Part shown: in pieces, positions 32,636-41,021 of the stretch
Layout of the letters: each line of letters starts with the position of its first letter
How positions within the stretch are numbered: the stretch's first letter is position 1
Origin: UBA7378 sp049611805
GTDB taxonomy: Bacteria > Pseudomonadota > Alphaproteobacteria > RS24
DNA: 42,448 bases
Direction of reading: 5' to 3'
NCBI GenBank assembly: GCA_049611805.1
Contig: JBMZAX010000016.1
Coordinates: forward strand, 1 to 42,448
The notes under the pieces: generated by a model
What the model saw: only the letters and a program-made list of their open reading frames with translations
What the model was told of the DNA's origin: nothing
The model's database searches: none
Program-made: the position numbers and the translations under genes

Positions 32636-33385
32636 ATGAAAATTCTGGTCCCTGTCAAACGGGTGGTTGATTACAACGTGAAAATCCGCGTGAAACCGGA
32701 CGGATCGGGTGTTGACCTTGCGAATGTAAAAATGTCGATGAACCCGTTTTGCGAAATTGCCGTGGAAGAGGCCGTGCGCCTGCAGGAAGCCGGCAAAGCA
32801 ATCGAAATTGTCGTGGTCTCCGTTGGCCCAAGCCAGGCTCAGGAAACGATCCGGACAGCGCTCGCCATGGGCGCCGATCGCGGCATTCTTGTGCAGACAG
32901 ATGATGATTTGGAGCCCTTGGGCATTGCCAAATTGCTGAAGGCGGTTATTGCCGAAGAAAACCCGGATCTTGTTATTCTGGGCAAGCAGGCGATTGACGG
33001 CGACAATAACCAGACCGGACAAATGCTGGCCGCGCTGCTGGGCTGGCCGCAGGGCACATTCGCCTCGGCGCTTGATTTTGCCGATGACAAGCTGCAAGTC
33101 ACGCGCGAGATCGATGGCGGCCTGCAAACCGTCAAGCTGACTACACCGGCCGTGGTGACGACCGATTTGCGGTTGAACGAGCCGCGCTATGCGTCGCTGC
33201 CGAACATTATGAAAGCCAAAAAGAAGCCGATCGACGAAAAAACGACCGCCGATTACGGTGTGGACGTCGCCCCGCGGCTTGAGATTGTGAATGTCTCCGA
33301 ACCGCCCGAACGCGAGGCCGGGGTTAAAGTGGAAACCGTGGGCGAATTGGTAGAGAAACTGAAAAACGAAGCAGGGGTGCTGTAA
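32636..33385 (+). CDS. etfB: Electron transfer flavoprotein subunit beta
   Basis: The beta subunit (AMP-binding) of ETF, 249 residues, cytosolic. It starts MKILVPVKRVVDYNVKIRVK, the family signature, and carries the VDLANVKMSMNPFCEIAVEEAVRL segment and GKQAIDGDNNQTGQMLAALL. With EtfA it carries electrons from acyl-CoA dehydrogenases to ETF:ubiquinone oxidoreductase. GGAG lies 8 nt before the ATG. The stop overlaps the etfA start (TAATG). ETF-QO is not in this window. Confidence 0.96.
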   Translation: MKILVPVKRVVDYNVKIRVKPDGSGVDLANVKMSMNPFCEIAVEEAVRLQEAGKAIEIVVVSVGPSQAQETIRTALAMGADRGILVQTDDDLEPLGIAKLLKAVIAEENPDLVILGKQAIDGDNNQTGQMLAALLGWPQGTFASALDFADDKLQVTREIDGGLQTVKLTTPAVVTTDLRLNEPRYASLPNIMKAKKKPIDEKTTADYGVDVAPRLEIVNVSEPPEREAGVKVETVGELVEKLKNEAGVL

Positions 33386-34326
33386 TGAACACGCTTTTGA
33401 TCGCAGAACACAATAATGAGACGCTGGCCGACGCCACCGTCAAATCCGCCACCGCCGCCGCGCAAATGGGCGGCGAACTGCATGTGCTGGTTGCCGGTGC
33501 AAATTGTGCCGCCGTGGGCGAAGCCGCCGCAAAACTGGACGGCGTCGCCAAAGTGCTGGTGGCCGATGACGCTTTGTATGAAAAGCAATTGGCCGAACCC
33601 ATGGCCGCGCTGGTGACGAGCATGGCCGACGGCTATGCCACCATTGCCACACCGGCCTCGACCAATGGCAAGAATTTCATGCCGCGCATTGCCGCGCTTC
33701 TGGACTGCTCGCAAATTTCCGACATTACGGCGGTTGTTGACGGGCAGACCTTCGAGCGCCCGATTTATGCGGGCAATGCCGTTCAAACCGTGCGCACAAG
33801 CGAGCCGCGCAAAGCCATTACCATTCGCTCCACGGCCTTTGCCGCCGCCGGAGACGGGGGCAGTGCCGCTGTCGAAGCTGTCGGCACGGGCGACAATCCG
33901 GGCATTTCGGAATTTATCGGCGAAGAGCTGACCAAATCCGACCGCCCCGAACTGACATCGGCAAAAATCGTTGTTTCGGGCGGTCGCGGCATGCAGTCGG
34001 GTGATAATTTCCCCTTGCTGGAAAAAATCGCCGACAAGCTGGGTGCCGCGGTCGGTGCCTCGCGCGCCGCCGTTGACGCCGGATTTGTGCCCAATGATTA
34101 TCAGGTCGGACAGACGGGCAAAGTTGTTGCGCCCGAATTATACATTGCCGTCGGCATTTCAGGTGCCATTCAGCATCTGGCCGGCATGAAGGATTCCAAA
34201 GTCATTGTTGCGATCAACAAGGATGAAGAGGCGCCGATTTTCCAGGTGGCTGACTATGGTCTGGTTGCCGACCTCTTCACGGCTGTTCCGGAACTGGAAA
34301 GCGAATTGGAAAAAGCGGGCCTTTAG
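33385..34326 (+). CDS. etfA: Electron transfer flavoprotein subunit alpha
   Basis: The FAD-binding alpha subunit, 313 residues. The N-terminal domain reads MNTLLIAEHNNETLADATVKSA. The C-terminal FAD domain has the family motif VVSGGRGMQSGDNFPLLEKIADKLGAAVGASRAAVDAGF, then GQTGKVVAPELYIAVGISGAIQHLAGM. The length matches the family. The start overlaps the etfB stop by one base. The hydroxyacyl-CoA dehydrogenase follows 45 nt later, as in many alphaproteobacteria. Confidence 0.97.
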   Translation: MNTLLIAEHNNETLADATVKSATAAAQMGGELHVLVAGANCAAVGEAAAKLDGVAKVLVADDALYEKQLAEPMAALVTSMADGYATIATPASTNGKNFMPRIAALLDCSQISDITAVVDGQTFERPIYAGNAVQTVRTSEPRKAITIRSTAFAAAGDGGSAAVEAVGTGDNPGISEFIGEELTKSDRPELTSAKIVVSGGRGMQSGDNFPLLEKIADKLGAAVGASRAAVDAGFVPNDYQVGQTGKVVAPELYIAVGISGAIQHLAGMKDSKVIVAINKDEEAPIFQVADYGLVADLFTAVPELESELEKAGL

Positions 34327-34371
34327 GCAAGTCTCGAAAGGGGCGCGGGCCCGCCAAGGAGAACAAGAATT

Positions 34372-35247
34372 ATGGCGGACACCACCGTTGGTATTATCGG
34401 TGCCGGACAAATGGGCAGTGGCATTGCCCATGTCTTTGCGCTTTCGGGCTATCGCGTGCTGTTGAACGATGTCGCGCAAGACCGCATCGAAGCGGGCATT
34501 GCCACGATTTCGGGCAATTTGAACCGGCAATTGGCGTCGGGGCGCATTGACGAAAGCACCCGCGATGCCGCGCTTGAGCGCATTGTGCCCGCCGCCAGCC
34601 TCAACACCATGGCCGACACTGCGCTTGTTATCGAAGCGGCCAGCGAAAACGAAGAGGTTAAAACCGGCATTTTGAAAGAAGTCTGTGCGGTTTTGTCACC
34701 CGATGCGCTGATTGCCTCCAACACCTCCTCGATTTCCATAACCCGGCTTGCCGCGGCAACCAGCCGACCGGAAAAATTTATCGGCATGCATTTCATGAAT
34801 CCGGTTCCGGTGATGGAGCTTGTCGAGATTATTCGCGGCATCGCCACCGATGACGAGACTTATGGCAAGGCGGTGGAGATTGTCGCCTCGCTGGGCAAAA
34901 CCTCATGCGCGGCGGAAGATTTTCCGGCCTTTATCGTCAACCGCATTTTGCTGCCGATGATCAATGAAGCCGTTTACGCGCTTTATGAAGGTGTCGGCAA
35001 TGTCGAGAGCATCGACAAAGCCATGCGCATGGGCGCCAATCACCGCATGGGCCCGTTTGAACTGGCCGATTTTATCGGGCTGGATACATGTCTGTCGATT
35101 ATGCAGGTTTTATATGACGGGCTGGGCGACACCAAATACCGGCCCTGCCCGCTTATGGTCAAATATGTCGAAGCCGGATGGCTGGGGCGCAAGGCCGGGC
35201 GCGGCTTTTACGACTATTCCGGCGAAGCGCCGGTTCCGACACGCTAG
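34372..35247 (+). CDS. 3-hydroxybutyryl-CoA dehydrogenase
   Basis: A 291-residue NAD(P)-dependent enzyme converting (S)-3-hydroxybutyryl-CoA and acetoacetyl-CoA. The Rossmann motif VGIIGAGQMGSGIA is at the N-terminus. The catalytic His lies in IGMHFMNPVPVMELVEII, preceded by SNTSSISI. The C-terminal domain contains NRILLPMINEAVYAL and HRMGPFELADFIGLD. Length excludes a large FadB. It follows etfA and fits C4 acyl-CoA metabolism (butyrate, polyhydroxybutyrate or ethylmalonyl-CoA intermediates). Its stop is 10 nt from that of convergent tlpA-like gene. Confidence 0.93.
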   Translation: MADTTVGIIGAGQMGSGIAHVFALSGYRVLLNDVAQDRIEAGIATISGNLNRQLASGRIDESTRDAALERIVPAASLNTMADTALVIEAASENEEVKTGILKEVCAVLSPDALIASNTSSISITRLAAATSRPEKFIGMHFMNPVPVMELVEIIRGIATDDETYGKAVEIVASLGKTSCAAEDFPAFIVNRILLPMINEAVYALYEGVGNVESIDKAMRMGANHRMGPFELADFIGLDTCLSIMQVLYDGLGDTKYRPCPLMVKYVEAGWLGRKAGRGFYDYSGEAPVPTR

Positions 35248-35257
35248 GGCCGACACG

Positions 35258-35881
35258 TTAATCCGCGGCCCCGATTTTTTCCAATTCCGCGTCCAGAAGC
35301 GCATGCACGGCAGGGCTGTTCCATTCGGCTTCACCGGCCAGCCTGCCTATTTCGCGACCCGACGCGTCCAGCACAAGGGTTGTCGGCAGACCGATAAGCC
35401 CGACCGCACGCGCTGCGGCATAGCTTGGGTCATGGGCTTGGGTGAGATGCTTTACATTCAGATCTGCCAGGAATTTTCGGGGCTTGTCAGCCGAGCCGCG
35501 GTCGAGCGCCAGCGCCAGAACGCGCACCGGCGCATCCGTATAACGCGCCTGCAACGCATCGAATAGCGGCATTTCGCGGCGGCACGGCGCGCACCATGTC
35601 GCCCAGAAATTGACCACCACCACCTCGCCCTTAAAGCGCGCAAGGCCGGCTTTTTCCACCGCACCGGAGGGCAGCAAAAGGTCAAAGGATATTTCGGGCA
35701 CGGCGCGCGGCGGCGAAAATTGCACGAAATTTTCCAGCGCTTCTTCATGCGGCCGGTTTTGCGCGGCACCGGGCGGCTTGCCTTTGCCACCCCCGTTCAG
35801 GTATAGGGTCAAAGACACGGTGGCAATCACACCGAGCAAAACACTGGCAATGAGGGCGGCGTGGCGAAATGAAAACTGCAT
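35258..35881 (-). CDS. TlpA-family thiol:disulfide oxidoreductase
   Basis: A 207-residue thioredoxin-fold protein anchored by an N-terminal membrane helix (about 7-28), facing the periplasm. The active site is WATWCAPC. The cis-Pro loop is VGLIGLPTTLVLD. TlpA proteins reduce disulfides during cytochrome c or cytochrome oxidase assembly. It is divergent from argH, with 25 nt between start codons, a conserved alphaproteobacterial pairing. No Ccm genes lie nearby. Confidence 0.9.
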   Translation of the reverse strand: MQFSFRHAALIASVLLGVIATVSLTLYLNGGGKGKPPGAAQNRPHEEALENFVQFSPPRAVPEISFDLLLPSGAVEKAGLARFKGEVVVVNFWATWCAPCRREMPLFDALQARYTDAPVRVLALALDRGSADKPRKFLADLNVKHLTQAHDPSYAAARAVGLIGLPTTLVLDASGREIGRLAGEAEWNSPAVHALLDAELEKIGAAD

Positions 35882-35906
35882 CGGGCCTCCTGCTTTGGAG
35901 AGTTAA

Positions 35907-37292
35907 ATGAGCAATCGCATGTGGGGCGGCAGATTTGGCGGCAGCCCCGACGACATAATGGAAGAAATAAACGCATCCATCGGATTTGACCAGAGGCTGT
36001 TTGCCCAGGACATTCGCGGGTCGCGCGCGCATTGCGAAATGCTGGCGGCGCAGGGCATTATTTCCGGCGAAGATGCCGCCGCAATTCTCGGCGCGCTGAC
36101 GCAGATTGAAGCCGAGATCGAGGCCGGCGAATTTTCCTTTTCGCGGGCGCTGGAAGATATTCACCTGAATATCGAAGCGCGGCTGACCGATATGATCGGC
36201 CCCGCCGCCGGACGGTTGCACACGGCGCGTTCGCGCAATGATCAGGTGGCGACCGATTTCCGGCTGTTCGTGCGCGACAGCCTCGACCATCTCGCCGCCC
36301 AGACCACCGCGCTGATGCGCGTGCTGGCCGAACAGGCCGAAACCCATGCGGGCCTGATTATGCCCGGCTTCACGCATTTGCAACCGGCCCAGCCGGTTAC
36401 TTACGGCCATCATTTGCTGGCCTATGTCGAAATGTTGTCGCGCGACCGTGGCCGGTTTGCCGATGCGCGCGCGCGGGCGAACCAATCGCCGCTGGGTGCG
36501 GCGGCTCTGGCCGGCACGTCGTTTCCGATCGACCGGCACGCCACGGCCGACGCGCTGGGCTTTGACGCGCCGACGGCGAACTCCATTGACAGTGTTTCGG
36601 CGCGCGATTTTGCACTGGAAGCCCTGTCTGCCATGTCGATTTGCGCCACGCATCTGTCGCGGCTGGCCGAAGAAATTGTGATTTTCGCATCACCCGATTT
36701 CGGCTTTCTGGAATTGCCGGATGCGTTTTCGACCGGCTCGTCCATCATGCCGCAAAAGCGCAATCCCGATGCGGCAGAGCTCGTGCGCGCCAAAAGCGGC
36801 CGCATTATCGGCGCGCTGACCGGGCTTTTCGTCGTCATGAAGGGCCTGCCGCTGGCCTATTCCAAAGACATGCAGGAAGACAAGGAAGGTGTGTTCAACG
36901 CCCTCGACAGCCTGTCTTTATGTCTGGCGGCCATGACCGGCATGATGGAGAAGCTGACGCCGGTGCCCGCGCGCATGCTGGCCGCCGCCGGCAAAGGGTT
37001 TTCCACGGCAACGGATTTGGCCGACTGGCTGGTGCGTAAAGCCGATGTGCCGTTTCGCGATGCCCATCACATAACCGGCGCGCTGGTGGCGCTGGCGGAA
37101 AAAAACGGCTGCGATTTGGCGGATCTGGCACTTGCCGACATGCAAAATGTCGATGCACGGATTACCGATGATGTTTTTTCCGTGCTAAGTGTGGAAAATT
37201 CGGTTGCCAGTCGCACGAGCTTTGGCGGCACGGCACCGGAAAATGTTCGGGCCGCGGCGCAAAACTGGCGCGCTGCGCTGAACAATGAATGA
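35907..37292 (+). CDS. argH: Argininosuccinate lyase
   Basis: ArgH splits argininosuccinate into arginine and fumarate, the last step of arginine synthesis. The 461-residue protein begins MSNRMWGGRFGGSPDDIMEEINAS. It carries the superfamily signature SSIMPQKRNPDAAELVRAKS, the HTARSRNDQVATDF segment and the FTHLQPAQPVTYGHHLLAY segment. Length is normal. A GGAG ribosome-binding site precedes the ATG. A small lipoprotein gene and lysA follow on the same strand. Confidence 0.97.
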   Translation: MSNRMWGGRFGGSPDDIMEEINASIGFDQRLFAQDIRGSRAHCEMLAAQGIISGEDAAAILGALTQIEAEIEAGEFSFSRALEDIHLNIEARLTDMIGPAAGRLHTARSRNDQVATDFRLFVRDSLDHLAAQTTALMRVLAEQAETHAGLIMPGFTHLQPAQPVTYGHHLLAYVEMLSRDRGRFADARARANQSPLGAAALAGTSFPIDRHATADALGFDAPTANSIDSVSARDFALEALSAMSICATHLSRLAEEIVIFASPDFGFLELPDAFSTGSSIMPQKRNPDAAELVRAKSGRIIGALTGLFVVMKGLPLAYSKDMQEDKEGVFNALDSLSLCLAAMTGMMEKLTPVPARMLAAAGKGFSTATDLADWLVRKADVPFRDAHHITGALVALAEKNGCDLADLALADMQNVDARITDDVFSVLSVENSVASRTSFGGTAPENVRAAAQNWRAALNNE

Positions 37293-37320
37293 AAAACTTG
37301 GTAAACAGCATCGGGGACGC

Positions 37321-37431
37321 ATGATGAGGATGACAAATTTGCTATTGCTGGCAGCCCTGGTGCTTGCGGCACCGCTTTCGGCATGCGGCAAACGCGGAAC
37401 ACTGGTTCTGCCTCCGGCCCAGACCGATTAG
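37321..37431 (+). CDS. Small lipoprotein (LptM/YifL-like)
   Basis: A 36-residue lipoprotein: a short signal peptide with a Leu/Ala core and lipobox LSAC (Cys22), then CGKRGTLVLPP. The Cys-Gly-x-Lys-Gly-x-x-x-x-PP pattern is that of the LptM/YifL family, whose E. coli member helps LptD mature during LPS transporter assembly. The position between argH and lysA is typical in proteobacteria (dapF/lysA neighbourhood). GGGGA lies just upstream of the ATG. lysA starts 17 nt after the stop. Confidence 0.85.
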   Translation: MMRMTNLLLLAALVLAAPLSACGKRGTLVLPPAQTD

Positions 37432-37448
37432 GCCATTGGGACAAATAC

Positions 37449-38735
37449 ATGGATCATTTTGAGTATCGCGACGGCGTTTTGCACGCCGAGGACGTAAATC
37501 TTGTCGATCTGGCCGAAACTGTCGGCACGCCGTTTTACTGCTACTCCACGGCCACGCTGCGCCACCATTATGGTGTGTTGCATGATTCTTGCGCGCAAGC
37601 CGGGCTCGACGACACGCTGATCTGCTATTCGGTCAAGGCCAATTCAAATATTGGCGTGATTGCAACGCTGGCACGCCTCGGCGCGGGCGCTGATATTGTC
37701 TCGCTCGGCGAATTGCACCGCGCTCTGGCGGCGGGCATTGCGCCGGAGAAAATTGTGTTTTCAGGCGTCGGCAAGACCGATGATGAAATGGCGGCGGGGC
37801 TCGAAGCCGGTATCCGGCAGTTCAATGTCGAAAGCCTTGCCGAGCTTGACCAGCTTGGCGCGGTTGCCGACCGGATGGGCAAAACCGCCCGCGTGGCACT
37901 GCGCGTCAATCCGGATGTCGATGCGGGCACGCATGAAAAAATTTCCACCGGCAAGGCCGAAAACAAATTCGGCATTGCGTGGGAAGATGCCGAGGCCGCT
38001 TATGCCCATGCGGCGGGGCTGGCGGGTCTTTCCCCTTGCGCGATCGACATTCATATCGGCAGTCAGATCACCGATCTTGCGCCCTTCAGAACCGCGTTTG
38101 AAAAAACCGCCGACCTGCTGGCGCGCCTGCGCACCAAAGGCCATACCATCACCGAGCTTGATTTGGGCGGCGGGCTGGGCGTGCCCTATCAGCGCAATAA
38201 TGAAACCCCGCCCGACCCGGCCGCCTATGCGCGCCTGATTGCGGAAAATTTTGCCGATAGCGGCTGCCGGATCATATTGGAACCGGGGCGGCTCATTGCC
38301 GCAAATGCGGGTATTTTGGTCACGCGCGTCATCCGCACCAAGCGGGGACAGGCCAAAAATTTCATGATTGTCGATGCCGCCATGACCGAATTGGTGCGCC
38401 CGACCCTTTACGGCGCGCATCACGATATCGGCCTTGTGCGCCAGCGCGATGAACAATTGCTGGCATGGGATGTTGTCGGGCCGGTTTGCGAAAGCGGCGA
38501 CTTTTTGGGGCTGGCGCGCCAGCTGCCCGAACTGGACCCCGGCGCCTTGCTGGCGGTGTTCTCAGCCGGTGCCTATGGCGCGGTGTTGGGCTCCAGCTAT
38601 AACACGCGGCCCCCCGCGCCGGAGGTTCTGGTCGACGGCGCAACCCATGATGTGGTGCGCCGCCGCCCCGATTATGCGGACATGCTGGCCGGTGAAAAAA
38701 TCCCCGACCGGCTCAATGCGCAAGACGGCCGGTAA
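37449..38735 (+). CDS. lysA: Diaminopimelate decarboxylase
   Basis: LysA decarboxylates meso-diaminopimelate to lysine with PLP. The 428-residue protein has the PLP Lys in CYSVKANSN, the HIGSQI segment, the phosphate-binding LDLGGGLGVPY and EPGR, and near the C-terminus CESGDFLG with the active-site Cys, then SAGAYGAVLGSSYNTRP. Length and order are standard. It follows the lipoprotein gene by 17 nt, so argH, lipoprotein and lysA are likely one operon. Confidence 0.96.
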   Translation: MDHFEYRDGVLHAEDVNLVDLAETVGTPFYCYSTATLRHHYGVLHDSCAQAGLDDTLICYSVKANSNIGVIATLARLGAGADIVSLGELHRALAAGIAPEKIVFSGVGKTDDEMAAGLEAGIRQFNVESLAELDQLGAVADRMGKTARVALRVNPDVDAGTHEKISTGKAENKFGIAWEDAEAAYAHAAGLAGLSPCAIDIHIGSQITDLAPFRTAFEKTADLLARLRTKGHTITELDLGGGLGVPYQRNNETPPDPAAYARLIAENFADSGCRIILEPGRLIAANAGILVTRVIRTKRGQAKNFMIVDAAMTELVRPTLYGAHHDIGLVRQRDEQLLAWDVVGPVCESGDFLGLARQLPELDPGALLAVFSAGAYGAVLGSSYNTRPPAPEVLVDGATHDVVRRRPDYADMLAGEKIPDRLNAQDGR

Positions 38736-38755
38736 AGGCCGGGAAAAAGGCTGAA

Positions 38756-38790
38756 AAAGCACGCGAAAGCACATGAAAGCACGCGAAAGC
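38756..38790 (+). repeat. Short 10-nt repeats between lysA and ftsE
   Basis: Three and a half copies of AAAGCACGCG (middle copy AAAGCACATG) lie in the 112-nt gap upstream of ftsE. They fill a likely leader or promoter zone. No match to a known operator was recognised; slippage-derived junk is possible. Confidence 0.8.
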
Positions 38791-38847
38791 AAGGTGCGCG
38801 CAGCTCTTTTTTCTGCCAAAATAACCCCGTGATATGAGGGTGTAGCG

Positions 38848-39528
38848 ATGATCCGGTTGCAAAATGTCTCCCTGAATTATGATGGTGGACCAAATATTCT
38901 GGACAATATTGACCTGACATTGGATGAGGGCTCGTTTCATTTTCTGACCGGCCCGTCCGGTGCCGGCAAAACGTCTTTGTTGAAGCTCATATTTCTGGCG
39001 CACAGGCCGAGTGTCGGCAGGCTTGACCTGTTCGGAAAAAATGTGAGCAAGCTGTCGCGCGCGCAGCTTGCCATGATGCGCCGCCAAATCGGCGTGGTGT
39101 TTCAGGATTTCCGGCTGATCGACCATTTGACCGTCTATGAGAATGTAACCCTGCCCTTGCGTATCGCCGGCAAGCGCGAAGCCGCCTATCGCGATAATGT
39201 GACCGAATTGCTGCGCTGGGTCGGTCTTGGGCAGCAAATGGGCAGCAAGCCGGAAACATTGTCGGGCGGCGAAAAACAGCGCGCCGCCATCGCGCGCGCC
39301 GTGATTGCGCGCCCGCGCCTCATCGTGGCCGACGAACCGACCGGCAATGTTGACCCGGAAATGGGCATTCGTTTGCTGCGCCTGCTGGACGAATTGAACA
39401 AAATGGGCACGACCATTTTGATTGCCACGCACGACAATTACATCTGGTCGAGTTTCAACCACCCGCGCCTGCATCTTGAAAACCAGCACATTCAACGCCT
39501 GTCGCCGGAGGCCCGCTCCTATGTCTAA
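38848..39528 (+). CDS. ftsE: Cell division ATP-binding protein FtsE
   Basis: FtsE is the ABC ATPase that with FtsX activates septal peptidoglycan hydrolases at the divisome. The 226-residue protein has Walker A GPSGAGKTS, a Q-loop VVFQDFRLIDHLTV, signature LSGGEKQRAAIARAV and Walker B LIVADEPTGNVD. FtsE-typical wording at the start (MIRLQNVSLNYDGG) separates it from LolD. GAGGG precedes the ATG. Its stop overlaps the ftsX start by 8 nt. Confidence 0.95.
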   Translation: MIRLQNVSLNYDGGPNILDNIDLTLDEGSFHFLTGPSGAGKTSLLKLIFLAHRPSVGRLDLFGKNVSKLSRAQLAMMRRQIGVVFQDFRLIDHLTVYENVTLPLRIAGKREAAYRDNVTELLRWVGLGQQMGSKPETLSGGEKQRAAIARAVIARPRLIVADEPTGNVDPEMGIRLLRLLDELNKMGTTILIATHDNYIWSSFNHPRLHLENQHIQRLSPEARSYV

Positions 39529-40381
39529 ACGGGGCGCTTCCACAACCGCGCTTTTGCCGCCGCGCAATATGGCGGGCCCGGCATTGCTGGCCGTAACCTT
39601 GGTGATGACGCTTTTGGCGTGCCTTGCGCTTGGCAGCACCGTGCTTGTCGACCGCGCCGCCGAACGCTGGCTGACGCGCGCCACCAGCGCTGTCAGCATT
39701 CAGATTGTGGAAACGCGCAGCCAGACGGCCGATGAGCAATTGCCGGCCGTTTTGCGCGAATTGTCTGCCACGCCCGGCATCGCCAATTTCCGCGTGCTGG
39801 ACAAGACCGAACTTATCCGGCTTCTGGAGCCGTGGCTCGGCGCGGGCAATATCTCGACCGATTTGCCGCTGCCGCTATTGATCGAAGTGACCCCCGACCG
39901 CACGGCCAATTTCGCCGAAGCGGCCTTGCGCGCGCGACTGACGGCTGTGGCGCCGGGCGCACGGCTTGACACGCATGGGCGGTGGCGCGAGACGCTTGAG
40001 CGCATGGCGCGCGCTTTACGGTTTTTTGCCGGACTTGTGCTGGTGATGGTGACCTTGGCCACCGGCACGGTCATTTTATTCGCCACCCGCGCCGGGCTGA
40101 AAACAAACGAAGATATTCTCGATGTGTTGCACCAGATCGGCGCCCAGGACAGTTTTATCTCGCGGCGCTTTGAAACCCATTTTGTCAAGCTGACCGCCAT
40201 TGCCTCGGCGCTTGGATTTCTGGCCGCGCTGGGCTTTTTTTACGCGTTGGGTTCGCTGGTGCCCGATGCGCGCAGCAGCGGTTTTCTCATCTATCTCACT
40301 TGCGTGCCGGCCATCGCCGTGCCGTTTAGCTGGCAGGTCACAAGATACTATGTCATGACAAGCCTTAAGGCGCGCGTGTAA
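39521..40381 (+). CDS. ftsX: Cell division protein FtsX
   Basis: FtsX is the membrane partner of FtsE. The 286-residue protein has an N-terminal membrane helix (about 20-45), a periplasmic domain (about 50-165) and three C-terminal helices (FFAGLVLVMVTLATGTVILFA; IASALGFLAALGFFYALG; LIYLTCVPAIAVPF). Sequence conservation is low, as is usual for alphaproteobacterial FtsX, but gene order and topology support the call. The start at 39521 lies inside the ftsE end. Confidence 0.93.
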   Translation: MSKRGASTTALLPPRNMAGPALLAVTLVMTLLACLALGSTVLVDRAAERWLTRATSAVSIQIVETRSQTADEQLPAVLRELSATPGIANFRVLDKTELIRLLEPWLGAGNISTDLPLPLLIEVTPDRTANFAEAALRARLTAVAPGARLDTHGRWRETLERMARALRFFAGLVLVMVTLATGTVILFATRAGLKTNEDILDVLHQIGAQDSFISRRFETHFVKLTAIASALGFLAALGFFYALGSLVPDARSSGFLIYLTCVPAIAVPFSWQVTRYYVMTSLKARV

Positions 40382-40392
40382 GCTGAACACTC

Positions 40393-41013
40393 ATGACAAG
40401 ATTTGAAAACACAGACGACCCAAGCCTGCCGAAGAAAATACTGCGCCAGTTTTTGTTCGCCTGTGGCGGCGCACTGGTTGTATTTGCGTTTTTCTTCGGG
40501 GTCTTTGCCAATAATCTCGACACCGAAACCGGCGACGTACCGGCGGCTGACGGCATTGTTGTTTTCACCGGCACGGCCAGCGCCCGCATCAGCGCGGGGC
40601 TTGATATGCTCGCGCAGGGCAAGGGCCAACGCCTGCTGATTTCCGGCGTCTATGCCGACCAGAATTTCGACACTATTTTGGCCATGGCGCCGCCCGGTCT
40701 GGACAATGTCGCCTGCTGTCTGGATCTCGATTACATTGCCAAGGACACAAGAGAAAACGCCCATGAAACCGCGCTCTGGGCAGAGATTCACGGCTATAAA
40801 TCGCTCATCATCGTCACCAGCGCGCATCATGTGCCGCGCGCCTATCTGGAAATGCGGCGCGCCATGCCCGCCATTCGCCTGTCGGCCTATCCGGTAGTTC
40901 CCGAAAATGTGCGCATGGATGCGTGGTGGCGCTATTCCGGCACTTTTGCCTTACTGCTCGGCGAATATGTGCGCTATATTTGGTCGCTCACGGGCCTGCC
41001 CGTTTTCACCTGA
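40393..41013 (+). CDS. YdcF/SanA-family (DUF218) protein
   Basis: A 206-residue protein with an N-terminal membrane helix (about 17-40) and a DUF218 domain. Features include DGIVVFTGTASARISAGLDML, then KGQRLLISGVY, RENAHETALWAEI and LIIVTSAHHVPRAYLEMRR. YdcF/SanA proteins act in envelope integrity; the reaction is unknown. It follows ftsX by 11 nt in a known alphaproteobacterial order. In many relatives a PlsC-type acyltransferase comes next; here the DUF2125 gene follows instead. Confidence 0.88.
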   Translation: MTRFENTDDPSLPKKILRQFLFACGGALVVFAFFFGVFANNLDTETGDVPAADGIVVFTGTASARISAGLDMLAQGKGQRLLISGVYADQNFDTILAMAPPGLDNVACCLDLDYIAKDTRENAHETALWAEIHGYKSLIIVTSAHHVPRAYLEMRRAMPAIRLSAYPVVPENVRMDAWWRYSGTFALLLGEYVRYIWSLTGLPVFT

Positions 41014-41021
41014 CCGAACCC

